Positions 53,588 through 63,226 of a DNA stretch of 64,000 bases are shown here, piece after piece. A program made the translations under genes and the position numbers. Position 1 is the first letter of the stretch, and each line of letters begins with the position of its first letter. The notes beneath the pieces are model-generated. The model saw nothing but the letters and a program-made list of their open reading frames with translations, did not search any database and was not told the DNA's origin. Source of the stretch: an uncultured Cohaesibacter sp. Lineage in GTDB: Bacteria > Pseudomonadota > Alphaproteobacteria > Rhizobiales > Cohaesibacteraceae. The DNA is taken from positions 4,347,001 to 4,411,000 of the forward strand of contig NZ_OY781091.1 in the NCBI RefSeq assembly GCF_963676275.1. Reading direction: 5' to 3'.

Positions 53588-54214
53588 TCATTGCGTCAAG
53601 GTCCGGACCATGGTCTGCGCCTCCTCGGAAGCCCAAGCAGCAGGGCCTGCCATATGCGCCAGTGAACAGCCATCCTTGTCGATGATCAATGTCGAAGGCA
53701 TGCCGAAAGCCATGCCTCTGGAGCGCAGGACAGGGAACATGGCCATTTTCTCATCATAATAGAGCGTCAGATGCTCAATTCCTATTTCATCGAAAAAGCT
53801 GCGCGGCTTGTCCGGTGACTTGCGATCAAGGCTGACGGTGACCACCTCGAAATCATCGCCCCCGAGCGCGGCCTGCAATGCGTCAAGATCGGGCATTTCA
53901 TGACGACAGGGCGCACACCATGTCGCCCACAGATTGAGCAGCACCGTCTTGCCCTTGAAATCGGCAAGGGAAACCGCGCTGCCATCCTCGCGCTTGAAGG
54001 CCAGAGAGCTGAAATCGACAGGATGCCCATTGGTCTGAAGCGCCGCAATATTGCCCCTGATCAGTGGATCGAGGGTCGCAATCCTGTCCTTGGCGGCGGG
54101 GCAATTTCCTTCAGCAAGGGAGGCATGAGAGGATAACGAAACCAGCCCGGCCAAAAGCGTCAGCAAGAGCAGGCCATAACGAAAAGCCCTCATTGGAACG
54201 GCACGTGATGTCAT
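53588..54214 (-). CDS. TlpA-type periplasmic thioredoxin
   Basis: A 208-residue protein with an N-terminal signal or anchor (AFRYGLLLLTLLAGLVSL) and a thioredoxin fold: VSLADFKGKTVLLNLWATWCAPCRHEMPDLDAL, VVTVSLDRKSPDK and GMPSTLIIDKDG with the cis-Pro. The WCAPC active site is that of TlpA/ResA reductases, which keep cytochrome c or copper-chaperone cysteines reduced. Start has AGAAGGGAAA upstream. Divergent from argH, as is common in this order (tlpA next to argH-lysA). Confidence 0.87.
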   Translation of the reverse strand: MTSRAVPMRAFRYGLLLLTLLAGLVSLSSHASLAEGNCPAAKDRIATLDPLIRGNIAALQTNGHPVDFSSLAFKREDGSAVSLADFKGKTVLLNLWATWCAPCRHEMPDLDALQAALGGDDFEVVTVSLDRKSPDKPRSFFDEIGIEHLTLYYDEKMAMFPVLRSRGMAFGMPSTLIIDKDGCSLAHMAGPAAWASEEAQTMVRTLTQ

Positions 54215-54374
54215 TTCAGTTTCCCTTCTCCAACTCTTTTCCCCATAAGCTGCGCCAAAATATCGCAATGAGCGAAAAGTGATCGGTGTTTTCCTCAGTA
54301 TTGGCGCTGACAGCCCAATTTTGTTATGGCATAAAGCAGCACGACTTACCGATCTGATCAATGGAATAAGCATC

Positions 54375-55775
54375 ATGAGCAATAAAATGTGGGGCGGCCG
54401 CTTCTCCGAAGGTCCGGACGCCATTATGGAAGAAATCAATGCTTCCATCGATTTCGATAAAAAACTCTACTCCCAGGACATTGCCGGATCGAAAGCGCAT
54501 GTGCGCATGCTTGCCGAACAGAAGATCGTGCCCGCCGATGATGCCAAAGCCATTGAACAAGGTCTAGACACAATCGCGGGAGAAATTGAGGCAGGCAGCT
54601 TCACTTTTTCGCGTGCGCTTGAAGACATTCACATGAATGTGGAAAGTCGCCTTTCCGAACTGATCGGCCCCAATGCCGGACGCCTGCACACGGCCCGCTC
54701 GCGCAATGATCAGGTGGCTACAGACTTCCGCCTCTGGGTGCGCGACACTCTCGACACACTCGACGGACAATTGCTGGAGCTGCAGACAGGCTTTGCCAAC
54801 AAGGCTCAGGAATTTGCCAATGCGGTCATGCCCGGCTTTACCCATCTGCAAAGCGCCCAGCCGGTCACTTTCGGCCACCATATGATGGCCTATGTGGAAA
54901 TGCTCGCCCGCGATCGCGGCCGGGTTCAGGATGCGCGCAAACGCATGAATGAATGCCCGCTGGGCTCGGCGGCGCTCGCAGGCACCTCCTTCCCCATCGA
55001 TCGCCACATGACCGCCAAGGCTCTCGGCTTTGATCGCCCGACGGCCAACTCGCTGGATGGCGTCTCCGACCGTGATTTTGCGCTCGAAGCCCTCTCGGCG
55101 GCTTCCATCTGCGCCATGCATCTGTCGCGCTTTGCCGAAGAACTGGTCATCTGGTCGTCGGCCCAGTTCCGCTTCGTCAAGCTCAGCGACAAATTCTCGA
55201 CCGGCTCGTCGATCATGCCGCAAAAGCGCAACCCGGACGCTGCCGAACTGGTCCGCGCCAAATCGGGCCGCATCATCGGTGCGCTCAACGCCCTGCTGAT
55301 CGTCATGAAGGGGCTGCCGCTGGCCTATTCCAAGGACATGCAGGAAGACAAGGAGCAGGTCTTCGACGCATTGCAGAATCTCTCCCTGTGCGTTGCAGCC
55401 ATGACCGGTATGGTCAACGACCTTGAGCCGAATATCAAGGAGTTGAAAAAGGCCGCGGGGTCTGGCTATTCCACCGCCACCGACCTTGCCGACTGGCTCG
55501 TCCGCTCGCTGGGCATGCCCTTCCGCAACGCCCATCATGTCACTGGCAGCCTTGTCGCCATGGCAGCCGAACGCAATATCGAGTTGCACAAGCTGAGCCT
55601 TGAAGACATGCAGACGGTCGAGCCGACCATCACCGAAGATGTCTTCTCGGTCCTGTCGGTGGACAAATCGGTCCGCAGCCGCGTCTCCTATGGCGGCACC
55701 GCGCCGGTCAATGTCAAAAAACAGGCAAAAAGCTGGCTGAAAAAGCTTGAAAAAGAAAAAGCAGCCAAGCAATAG
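54375..55775 (+). CDS. argH: Argininosuccinate lyase
   Basis: A 466-residue enzyme of the fumarase/aspartase superfamily that splits argininosuccinate into arginine and fumarate. [21 protein letters not shown] at the start, [13 protein letters not shown], and the [11 protein letters not shown] signature containing the catalytic Ser are present. The frame is open upstream, but SNKMWGGRF fixes the start. First gene of the argH-lptM-lysA group. Confidence 0.96.
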   Translation: MSNKMWGGRFSEGPDAIMEEINASIDFDKKLYSQDIAGSKAHVRMLAEQKIVPADDAKAIEQGLDTIAGEIEAGSFTFSRALEDIHMNVESRLSELIGPNAGRLHTARSRNDQVATDFRLWVRDTLDTLDGQLLELQTGFANKAQEFANAVMPGFTHLQSAQPVTFGHHMMAYVEMLARDRGRVQDARKRMNECPLGSAALAGTSFPIDRHMTAKALGFDRPTANSLDGVSDRDFALEALSAASICAMHLSRFAEELVIWSSAQFRFVKLSDKFSTGSSIMPQKRNPDAAELVRAKSGRIIGALNALLIVMKGLPLAYSKDMQEDKEQVFDALQNLSLCVAAMTGMVNDLEPNIKELKKAAGSGYSTATDLADWLVRSLGMPFRNAHHVTGSLVAMAAERNIELHKLSLEDMQTVEPTITEDVFSVLSVDKSVRSRVSYGGTAPVNVKKQAKSWLKKLEKEKAAKQ

Positions 55776-55886
55776 TCAAAGAAAGAATGCAAAAGGCCTG
55801 AGGCGGCAGATGTCGCCTGAGGCCCGCCAGAAAATTTGCGGCAGGCATCATCAAGCAAACCATGCCAAGAAAAGGGATATCTAGCG

Positions 55887-56135
55887 ATGGCAAATGGCAA
55901 TTCCTCGAAATCGGTCGTCAAAAAAGCCACGATCGGGCTCATCGCACTGGGCATGGCCTCCAGCCTAAGCGCCTGTGGCGTGCGCGGACCGCTCAAGGCC
56001 CCGTCGGCAAACACCACGGCGCAGACAAGGGTTGCCGATCCGGTGGCCAAGGAAGGGGCGGTTGAACAGCAGGAAACGCCTGCGACCCCGACCAAGACCG
56101 CCAATGACAGTTTTTTCCTGGATCCGCTTCTCTGA
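55887..56135 (+). CDS. lptM: LptM-like small lipoprotein
   Basis: An 82-residue lipoprotein with lipobox SLSAC (Cys near residue 31) followed by GVRGPLKAP, the exact LptM/YifL core motif CGxRGPL. LptM helps mature the LPS translocon LptDE in the outer membrane. The location between argH and lysA is conserved across many Proteobacteria. RBS AAGGGA. An upstream in-frame start is possible but unnecessary. Confidence 0.85.
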   Translation: MANGNSSKSVVKKATIGLIALGMASSLSACGVRGPLKAPSANTTAQTRVADPVAKEGAVEQQETPATPTKTANDSFFLDPLL

Positions 56136-56250
56136 TCCTCCCCCAGATCCACGCTTCAGGCAGCACGAAGAACAAGTAGCACCTGACCAGAAACGATCCT
56201 CGCGCCTTCCCCTCGCAAAGAGGGTGTGAAGCCCAGAAGGAACAAGAGCC

Positions 56251-57522
56251 ATGCATCATTTCGAGTATATCGATGGCATCATGCATGCCGAAGGCGTTGC
56301 CATTCCGGAAATCGCCAAAGCCGTCGGCACACCATTCTATGTCTATTCGACCGCTACGCTGGAACGCCATTACAAGGTCTTTTCCGAGGCCTTCGCCGAT
56401 GTGGATTCGATGCTCTGCTATGCCATGAAGGCCAATTCCAATCAGGCTGTCCTGAAACTGCTGGCCCGTCTTGGCGCCGGAGCCGATGTTGTCTCGGAAG
56501 GGGAAATGCGCCGCGCGCTGGCTGCGGGCATCCCGGCTTCCAAAATTCTGTTCTCCGGCGTCGGCAAGACCCGGCGTGAGCTGAGTTTCGCGCTGGAGCA
56601 GGATATTTTATGCTTCAACGTGGAATCCGAACCGGAACTGGAGCATCTGAGCCGGATCGCGACAGAATTGGGCAAAGAGGCCCGGATTTCGCTCCGGATC
56701 AACCCCGATGTCGACGCCAAGACCCATGCCAAGATTGCCACGGGCAAATCGGAGAATAAATTCGGCATTCCATGGAAGCGGGCCAGCGAGGTCTATAAGC
56801 GCGCAGCCAGCTTGCCGGGCATCAAGGTCACCGGCATCGACATGCATATCGGCAGCCAGATCACCCATCTGGAACCGTTCGATTCGGCATTCGAGCGCCT
56901 GGAAGATCTGGTCAAGCAGTTGCGCAATGACGGCATCGAGATCGAACATGTCGATCTTGGCGGCGGTCTGGGCATTCCCTATCAGAATAACCAGTCACCT
57001 CCTCCCCTGCCGCGCGACTATGCCGAAACGGTCAAGAAACATATCAAGCATCTGGACTGCAAGGTCTATTTCGAACCCGGCCGCCTGATTGCAGGCAATG
57101 CCGGTGTGCTGGTTACCGAGGTTATCTACCGCAAGGAAGGGGAAGGCAAGACATTCGTGATTGTCGATGGCGCCATGAATGATCTCATTCGCCCAACCCT
57201 CTATGAAGCCTGGCATGAGGCATTGCCCGTCAGCGAGCCGGGCTACAACACCCCGGTTTCTAATGTCGATATTGTCGGTCCGGTCTGCGAAACCGGTGAT
57301 TTTCTGGCGCAGGATCGCCCCCTTCCCAGAATGGAGGCCGGCGACCTCATTGCCATCATGTCGGCAGGGGCTTATGGCGCGGTGCAATCCTGCACCTATA
57401 ACAGCCGCCTGCTGATACCGGAAGTGCTGGTCAGCGGCGACAAATGGAGCGTCATTCGCGCCCGCAAGAGCTATGACGAGCTGATCGCTCTGGATAGCGT
57501 GCCGGACTGGCTGCAAGATTAG
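56251..57522 (+). CDS. lysA: Diaminopimelate decarboxylase
   Basis: A 423-residue PLP enzyme, last step of lysine synthesis. The cofactor Lys is in LCYAMKANSNQAVL, with GIDMHIGSQITHLEPF, DLGGGLGIPY, EPGRLIAGNAGVLVTEVIY and SAGAYGAVQSCTYNSRLLIPEVL as further landmarks. Full length. Followed by an unusual tandem repeat and a strong terminator. AGAAGGAACAAG upstream of the ATG is the ribosome binding site. Confidence 0.96.
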   Translation: MHHFEYIDGIMHAEGVAIPEIAKAVGTPFYVYSTATLERHYKVFSEAFADVDSMLCYAMKANSNQAVLKLLARLGAGADVVSEGEMRRALAAGIPASKILFSGVGKTRRELSFALEQDILCFNVESEPELEHLSRIATELGKEARISLRINPDVDAKTHAKIATGKSENKFGIPWKRASEVYKRAASLPGIKVTGIDMHIGSQITHLEPFDSAFERLEDLVKQLRNDGIEIEHVDLGGGLGIPYQNNQSPPPLPRDYAETVKKHIKHLDCKVYFEPGRLIAGNAGVLVTEVIYRKEGEGKTFVIVDGAMNDLIRPTLYEAWHEALPVSEPGYNTPVSNVDIVGPVCETGDFLAQDRPLPRMEAGDLIAIMSAGAYGAVQSCTYNSRLLIPEVLVSGDKWSVIRARKSYDELIALDSVPDWLQD

Positions 57523-57548
57523 GCGCCAGATTACCGTCTCGCCCAGAT

Positions 57549-57616
57549 GGCCGGATATGAAGGCCGGATATGAAGGCCCCGATCTGAAGGGCATGATCTG
57601 AAGGGCATGATCTGAA
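57549..57616 (+). repeat. Short tandem repeat after lysA
   Basis: Five units of 13-14 bp: GGCCGGATATGAA twice, GGCCCCGATCTGAA once, GGGCATGATCTGAA twice. It lies between the lysA stop and its terminator, so it is transcribed but untranslated. Confidence 0.85.
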
Positions 57617-57639
57617 AAGACCAAGCTGCAAAATGAAAA

Positions 57640-57664
57640 GGGATGGCACAGGCCATCCCTTTTT
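57640..57664 (+). terminator. Terminator of lysA, probably bidirectional
   Basis: GGGATGGC-acag-GCCATCCC with AAAA before and TTTTT after; also placed to end the convergent receiver gene. Confidence 0.9.
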
Positions 57665-57689
57665 CTATTACCATTCCGCTGATGCGAGC

Positions 57690-58100
57690 CTATCCATACA
57701 TGGCCCGCGACATGGAAACCGGCCCCAGAGACTCTTCCCCCGAAAGCGCTTCTTTCACCGCGCGGCGAATTTCCGCAAGAGAGAACGGCTTTGAGACCAC
57801 ATCATGAACGATCGCAGCAAGGCTGTCACAGCGCTCGCGCTGATCTGCAAAACCGGTCATCATCAGAATCGTCATCTCCGGCCAGCTTGTCGCGGCCGTC
57901 TTTGCCAATTCGATGCCATCCATTTCAGGCATCTTGATATCGGTGAGCAGCAGATCGAAACACCCCTTATTCTCGACAAGTAGGTCCATCGCATCGGTTC
58001 CGTCTTCTGCAACCTTGACGTCATGCCCGTCCATCATCAATGCCCGCTGTACAAACATGCGAACCCCGTCGTCATCTTCGGTCAGAAGAATTCGGGCCAT
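57690..58100 (-). CDS. CpdR-like single-domain response regulator
   Basis: A 136-residue receiver: ARILLTEDDDGVRMFVQRAL, phosphoacceptor Asp in LLLTDIKMPEMDGIELA, MMTGFADQ and the Lys in VVSKPFSLAEI. The sequence and the place near hpt fit the CpdR family, which controls ClpXP proteolysis of cell-cycle factors such as CtrA according to its phosphorylation by the CckA-ChpT relay. The C-terminus is longer than in Caulobacter CpdR by about 15 residues (EESLGPVSMSRAMYG). Confidence 0.8.
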   Translation of the reverse strand: MARILLTEDDDGVRMFVQRALMMDGHDVKVAEDGTDAMDLLVENKGCFDLLLTDIKMPEMDGIELAKTAATSWPEMTILMMTGFADQRERCDSLAAIVHDVVSKPFSLAEIRRAVKEALSGEESLGPVSMSRAMYG

Positions 58101-58319
58101 AACCTTACCCCCAAGATACTCTTTTTAATCACACCAAGATCTTTTGCCGATCTTGCATGCTCATTTGACAACCAAAAGGTTTACCAAAAGCGAAAACCGA
58201 AGGGAAAAATCTCATCAAGGGGCAAGTTTACACATATGAAAAAGCGCCAATAAAGCCATCTTGCTCTACCGGCGCCCACGATCATAAAAACAACTCAAAG
58301 TGTTGTTTCAAATGGCCAA

Positions 58320-58844
58320 TTATTCGAGATATCCAACAAATGGAACCTCGCGATAAGAGTGTGCCTTGTCCATGCCATAGCCAACAACAAATTTGTCAGG
58401 GCACTCAAATCCGACATATTCCGCCTCAAGATCCACAACCCGTTTACCCGGCTTGTCGAGCAACACGGCGATGTCAGCGCGGTTGGCTCCTCGCTCTTCC
58501 AGCAGCTTCTTGGCAAAAGCCAGCGTCCGGCCGGATTCCAGAATGTCATCAACCAGCAGAATATCGCGATCCTTGACGATCACCTCGATATCGCGAACGA
58601 CTTTTACATTCCCCGACGACTTGGTCCCGGTGCCATAGCTGGAAAGAGACATGAATTCGACCTCGAGGGGAACGCCTGCGCGATAGAGAGCCCTGAGCAG
58701 GTCTGCAGCAAAAACGAAGCTCCCCTTCAAGACCGCGATGACAAGCAAATTCTTGTAGCCAGCTCCTGCGATGGCGTTTGCCAGTTCCTGATTGCGGCTG
58801 GCGAGTGTCGCCTCGTCATAGAGGACTTTGATATCATCTGTCAT
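58320..58844 (-). CDS. hpt: Hypoxanthine phosphoribosyltransferase
   Basis: A 174-residue purine salvage enzyme. The PRPP-binding motif is ILLVDDILESGRTLAFAKKLL, with VIAVLKGSFVFAADLLRAL, SYGTGTKSSGNV and VGYGMDKAHSYREVPFVGYLE as other family blocks. It makes IMP (and GMP) from the free bases and PRPP. Divergent or unlinked from its neighbours; the ribosome binding site is weak. Confidence 0.93.
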   Translation of the reverse strand: MTDDIKVLYDEATLASRNQELANAIAGAGYKNLLVIAVLKGSFVFAADLLRALYRAGVPLEVEFMSLSSYGTGTKSSGNVKVVRDIEVIVKDRDILLVDDILESGRTLAFAKKLLEERGANRADIAVLLDKPGKRVVDLEAEYVGFECPDKFVVGYGMDKAHSYREVPFVGYLE

Positions 58845-58903
58845 GAACTTTTACGGATTCCCTTCAGGTGCTGCAGCCATCTGCAGACCTGGCCTTCACT
58901 GGT

Positions 58904-60325
58904 CTAATCGTTGAACACGCGAAGCGAGAGATATCTCGCTTGCGCGGGCGCAGCAATTGAGGTCTCAATCTGTTTGCGCTCACCCGGCCCCAGACCCACA
59001 TGGTCTGGCGCGATGGTCCATGAATAAAGCGCAAGACGCTCCTTGCCAAGGACGGAAAACTCCACAGAGGGAAGAATCACAGGTTCCGTCCCCGGATTCA
59101 CCAATTCTGTCTCGATTGACAACACCGGAGCCCCTGCTTTGTGCTCAAGACGAACGTCAACCAGATCAATATCGACGCCGACCACATTCACATCTTTGCC
59201 AAAGAGAGAATAGAGCGAGGCCAGATCGGGAATCCGCTTCACCCAGAAGGTCGGAGCAGCAAACAGGGCTACCAGCAAAATGAGCGTTGCAGCCAGCGCG
59301 GCCCCACCGAGCAGCCATTCGCCATTGACCGAGCGGGCACCGCCCGACAGCCCCTTGCGGCTGCGTGCCTTACGTTGCCTGCGCCTTGCCCGCGATTCGA
59401 TATCACCGCCTCGTGCGGCCTGCTTTTGCGCCTCGAAAGCTGCAGCATCTAGCAAATCGACAACCGGGGGCTTGAAATCCGCCCCGCCATCACCTTTGAC
59501 AACGAAGGGACTGGATGACTGTGTCTGAACAGCCTTGCCACTCTCAACCTCTTCAGGCTCCGCTGCGGCTACAGGCTCTTCCTTGACGGCCTCCACTTTG
59601 GTCGGTTTCTTGGCTGGCTCATCAAAAAGAGCATCAATATCTTCCTGATTCTGCTCCTTGTTGCCATCCGACGGGGTGTCAAACAGCGCATCGATATCAC
59701 CTTGGCTCTGTTCCTTGCCTCCCTCGGACGGAGTGTCGAACAAAGCGTCGATATCATCCTGACTCTGCTCGTTGCCACCCTCGGACGGCGTATCGAACAA
59801 AGCGTCGATATCATCCTGACTCTGCTCCTTGCCTCCCTCGGACGGAGTGTCGAACAAAGCGTCGATATCATCTTGGCTCTGCTCTTTACCTCCCTCGGAC
59901 GGGGTGTCGAACAAAGCGTCGATATCATCCTGACTCTGCTCTTTACCTCCCTCGGACGGGGTATCGAACAGAGCGTCGATATCATCCTGACTTTGCTCCT
60001 TGCCACCACCGGATGGTGTATCAAACAGAGCGTCGATATCATCCTGACTCTGTTCCTTGTCCGGGTCGGTATCAGGAGGGGGAGCTGCCTTTTTCTGCTG
60101 AGCCTTTGGCGCTGCGGCTTGCTTTGGCGTCTTTTCTCTTGCAGAGGCTTCCTCAGGCGATGATTTTTCGGCAGGCGTTTCCTTGGCAGGAGCCTCGGCT
60201 TCCTCAGTCTGTTCCGCATGCCAGGTTTCCCCGCAGCTGGAACAGCGCACGGAGCGCCCTTCAGCGCCAATATAGTCGTCGGGAACCTGATAGCTTGTCG
60301 CACAATTGGGGCAGGTTATCTTCAT
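58904..60325 (-). CDS. MJ0042-type zinc-ribbon membrane protein with eight SQDDIDALF repeats
   Basis: A 473-residue protein. Residues 1-40 form an MJ0042 zinc finger (CPNCATSYQVPDDYIG...VRCSSCGETW). A Lys/Ala/Glu-rich linker follows, then eight perfect or near-perfect 19-residue repeats, KEQSQDDIDALFDTPSEGG type (57 bp each, 59620-60060). A membrane helix lies near residues 345-370 (LLGGAALAATLILLVALFAAP), and the C-terminal domain (DIDLVDVRLEHKAGAPVLSIETELVNPG) resembles the DUF3426 beta-rich fold. Genes of this kind precede ftsE in many Hyphomicrobiales. The repeat motif resembles the FliM N-terminal SQxEIDALL peptide. Start chosen at KITCPNC. Confidence 0.8.
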   Translation of the reverse strand: MKITCPNCATSYQVPDDYIGAEGRSVRCSSCGETWHAEQTEEAEAPAKETPAEKSSPEEASAREKTPKQAAAPKAQQKKAAPPPDTDPDKEQSQDDIDALFDTPSGGGKEQSQDDIDALFDTPSEGGKEQSQDDIDALFDTPSEGGKEQSQDDIDALFDTPSEGGKEQSQDDIDALFDTPSEGGNEQSQDDIDALFDTPSEGGKEQSQGDIDALFDTPSDGNKEQNQEDIDALFDEPAKKPTKVEAVKEEPVAAAEPEEVESGKAVQTQSSSPFVVKGDGGADFKPPVVDLLDAAAFEAQKQAARGGDIESRARRRQRKARSRKGLSGGARSVNGEWLLGGAALAATLILLVALFAAPTFWVKRIPDLASLYSLFGKDVNVVGVDIDLVDVRLEHKAGAPVLSIETELVNPGTEPVILPSVEFSVLGKERLALYSWTIAPDHVGLGPGERKQIETSIAAPAQARYLSLRVFND

Positions 60326-60550
60326 TGGGGCTTCAACGCTGCAAAGAATGGGGTTAAGCGGACCTTCGCCTTTTGACGCCCCCATCCAATACATGGCATT
60401 GAAAGTGGACGAATCATCCACAACATAGGATATCAGCCATTAAGGCTTTGCCAAGCCCCGCCCAAAGATCAAACATTTAATATATAAATCGGGTGAATCG
60501 GAGCGCCAAATCAGGCAAGCTGCCATCAAACGACCAGAAGGAAGATCACA

Positions 60551-61210
60551 TTGATTCGCTTTGAGAATGTTGGCCTGCGTTATGGAATGGGACAGGAAGT
60601 CCTGCGCGATGTGTCTTTTCACATCCCGCCGAACTCCTTTCAGTTCCTCTCCGGCCCTTCCGGAGCGGGCAAGACATCCCTGTTGAAGCTGATGTTCCTC
60701 TCGCTCAAGCCAAACCGCGGCCTGATCAAGATTTTCGGCAAGGACACCGCACGTCTGGATCATGATGAACTGGCCAAGCTGCGGCGTCAGATCGGCTTTG
60801 TCTTTCAGGAATTCCGCCTTCTCAACCATTTGACCACCTTTGAGAATGTCGCGCTCCCCCTAAGGGTCAAGGGCATGAGCGAAAGCGCCTATAGAACCGA
60901 TGTGGCCGAACTGCTGCAATGGGTGGGCCTTGGCCATCGCATGCATGTCTATCCTCCGGTGATGTCAGGCGGTGAAAAGCAGCGGGCAGCCATTGCCCGG
61001 GCGCTGATTTCGCGGCCCAAGCTTCTGCTTGCCGACGAGCCGACCGGTAACGTTGATCCCATTCTGGCCCGGCGCCTGTTGCGCCTGTTTGTGGAATTGC
61101 ACAGATCGGGTACATCCATCGTGATCGCCACCCATGACACCGGTCTGATGGACCAGATCGAAGCACGACGCATTGTCCTCAATGACGGAACTCTCTACAT
61201 TTACGACTAG
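60551..61210 (+). CDS. ftsE: Cell division ATP-binding protein FtsE
   Basis: A 219-residue ABC ATPase. Walker A LSGPSGAGKTSLL, signature MSGGEKQRAAIARAL, Walker B LLLADEPTGNVDP and the H-loop ATHD are all intact. FtsE works with FtsX at the septum to activate murein hydrolases. It begins with TTG, supported by AAGGAAGA eight bases upstream and by the conserved MIRFENVGLRYG start. Divergent from the zinc-ribbon gene and followed by ftsX after 15 bases. Confidence 0.93.
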   Translation: MIRFENVGLRYGMGQEVLRDVSFHIPPNSFQFLSGPSGAGKTSLLKLMFLSLKPNRGLIKIFGKDTARLDHDELAKLRRQIGFVFQEFRLLNHLTTFENVALPLRVKGMSESAYRTDVAELLQWVGLGHRMHVYPPVMSGGEKQRAAIARALISRPKLLLADEPTGNVDPILARRLLRLFVELHRSGTSIVIATHDTGLMDQIEARRIVLNDGTLYIYD

Positions 61211-61225
61211 GAGAGGAAGAAGAGC

Positions 61226-62404
61226 ATGGCCAGACATCCAAGCGATCAAGACGGGTATAACCGGCCGCACGCGCCAATGCCTTCAAGCACACCGCGCGTC
61301 GGCCCCAATCTGAGCCCGGTCGGCAAGGAAGCCTTTGAACCGCATTCCAGCGGCGCAAGACCCTCCGGCAATCAGGATGCGCCTTCCCTTACCCATGGCG
61401 AGAATCCTCTTTCCTCACCACCGAACCCGCGCAAGAAAGCGCCCAAAATGCGCCGCCTGCGCAAACTCAAGCCCAAGCGCCTCACCCCGCAGATCTGTTT
61501 CTCGGACAAGAAGCCCGGCCCGATTGTTCCCAAGGGGACCATTGCCGGGCATGCGCTCGTGCTGGTCATTGCCATCATGAGCTTTCTGGCGGCGCTGACC
61601 GTGGCTGCCGTCTCCATCATTTCCGATGCCACCCGCGACTGGCAATCGGACATCAGCCGCGGGGCAACCATTCAGATCAGGCAGATCGAAGGGGTGGAGA
61701 TGGAAGGAGAATTGGCCAAAGCCATCGCCATCGCCCGCCAGAGCCCCGGCGTCACCAGCGCCAAGGCTTTGACGACCGATGAATCCAACGCGCTTCTGGA
61801 ACCTTGGCTTGGGCTCGACATCACATTTGATGACCTGCCCATCCCGCGTCTGATCGAGCTGACCATAGAGAATCCCTTCGCCGTCGACTTCAATGCGCTG
61901 AGCCAGCGATTGCAGGCCGAGGTGCCCGGTGCCATTCTGGACAATCACCGCTTCTGGGTCGAGCGCCTGCGCTCCATGGCAGAAACAGCCATTTTCATCG
62001 GTTTCACGATTCTGGTGCTGGTGGTCACGGCCACCGTACTGACCGTCGTCTTTGCCACCCGATCCGCCATGTCCGGCAACAAGGAGACCATCGAGGTGCT
62101 CCATTTCGTGGGTGCCAGCAACAAATTCATCGCCGGAGAGTTCCAGCGCAAATTCTTCACACTGGGCCTGCAGGGGGCGCTGGCCGGAGGCGGCACGGCC
62201 GTGCTGACCTTCCTCATCATCCAGTTGCTGCTGCGCGCGCAGGAAGGTTCGGCAGCCCTTGACCAGATGCAGGCTCTGCTCGGCGTGGTGCAACTGGGGC
62301 TCAATGCCTATCTTGGCACCTTGGCGCTGGTCATCCTGATCGCCATTTTCACCGCAATCACAACACGATTGACTGTTATGAACACGTTGAAAAAGCTGTC
62401 GTGA
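61226..62404 (+). CDS. ftsX: Cell division protein FtsX
   Basis: A 392-residue permease with four membrane segments (first near 106-130, SFLAALTVAAVSIISDAT) and a periplasmic loop between the first two, then the FtsX/MacB fold (AIFIGFTILVLVVTATVLTVVFATRSAM, EVLHFVGASNKFIAGEFQ). The N-terminal 100 residues are Pro/Ser/Lys-rich and cytoplasmic, longer than in enterobacteria but usual in this order. Complex with FtsE; operon. Confidence 0.9.
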   Translation: MARHPSDQDGYNRPHAPMPSSTPRVGPNLSPVGKEAFEPHSSGARPSGNQDAPSLTHGENPLSSPPNPRKKAPKMRRLRKLKPKRLTPQICFSDKKPGPIVPKGTIAGHALVLVIAIMSFLAALTVAAVSIISDATRDWQSDISRGATIQIRQIEGVEMEGELAKAIAIARQSPGVTSAKALTTDESNALLEPWLGLDITFDDLPIPRLIELTIENPFAVDFNALSQRLQAEVPGAILDNHRFWVERLRSMAETAIFIGFTILVLVVTATVLTVVFATRSAMSGNKETIEVLHFVGASNKFIAGEFQRKFFTLGLQGALAGGGTAVLTFLIIQLLLRAQEGSAALDQMQALLGVVQLGLNAYLGTLALVILIAIFTAITTRLTVMNTLKKLS

Positions 62405-62474
62405 GCCTGTTTTGTCTCGACATGCCGCTCCCGAATGCGGATAAGACATAAATCAAGAAAAAGCCGGATCCAGA

Positions 62475-63116
62475 ATGCCTGAAGCCAACACCCAGTCGAG
62501 ATATGCCCTTGGGAAAGTGATCGTCGCACTTTTCATGGTCGCCCTTCTCTCGCTGTGCGCGTTGCTGATCGGCTGGACCCTCTTCATCGGCTATGCGCTG
62601 ACTGCGAGCGAAAGCCCACCCCGACAGGCAGATGCAATCGTGGTTGTCACCGGCGGAGCCGGTCGGCTGGAGCGCGCCATCAATCTGCTCAAGGATGGCA
62701 AGGGCCGTAAATTGCTGATTTCAGGCGTGCATTACAGAAATACCAGCAAGACCTTTCTCTCCCGCTTCAATCTCGACAAGGAAACCATCAATTGTTGCGT
62801 CGATCTGGACAGGGAAGCGCTTAACACTGTGGCCAATGCCACCCAGACAGCGCTATGGGCAAAAGAAAACAGTTTCAAAAGCTTGATCATCGTCACCAGC
62901 GCCTATCACATGCCCCGCACCCTGCTGGAAATGCGCCGGGCTGCCCCCGAGGTCGAGTTTCAGAGTGATCTGGTGGCAGGCCCCACCCGTCGCCCTCTCT
63001 GGTCGCGCCTGACCAACTGGAACACGGTGCATCTGCTCACCAAGGAGTATTTCAAACTGCTCGCCTCGGTTCTTCATGGTACAACGGAAAGACTGTTGAG
63101 CCATCGCGGCAAATGA
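62475..63116 (+). CDS. YdcF/SanA-family protein (DUF218)
   Basis: A 213-residue protein with one N-terminal membrane anchor (VALLSLCALLIGWTLFIGYAL) and a periplasmic DUF218 domain: ADAIVVVTGGAGRLERAINLLKDGKGRKLLISG, NTVANATQTALWA and IIVTSAYHMPRTLLEM. SanA/YdcF-type proteins act in envelope barrier functions; the enzymatic activity is not established. It follows ftsX in the same direction and precedes plsC, a conserved order. Confidence 0.88.
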   Translation: MPEANTQSRYALGKVIVALFMVALLSLCALLIGWTLFIGYALTASESPPRQADAIVVVTGGAGRLERAINLLKDGKGRKLLISGVHYRNTSKTFLSRFNLDKETINCCVDLDREALNTVANATQTALWAKENSFKSLIIVTSAYHMPRTLLEMRRAAPEVEFQSDLVAGPTRRPLWSRLTNWNTVHLLTKEYFKLLASVLHGTTERLLSHRGK

Positions 63117-63226
63117 AGCATATGGCAACAAGGCCAAAGCTGCGCTCGGCAGCAAGCTTGCAGCTTGGGCAAAAGGCCTAACAGCGCGCCATTTTCACCT
63201 CATCTTTACAGCTATGCGCTACATCG

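Noticed and set aside
59620..60060. CRISPR array
   Set aside because: The regular 57-bp repeats have no unique spacers and are in frame within a protein gene.
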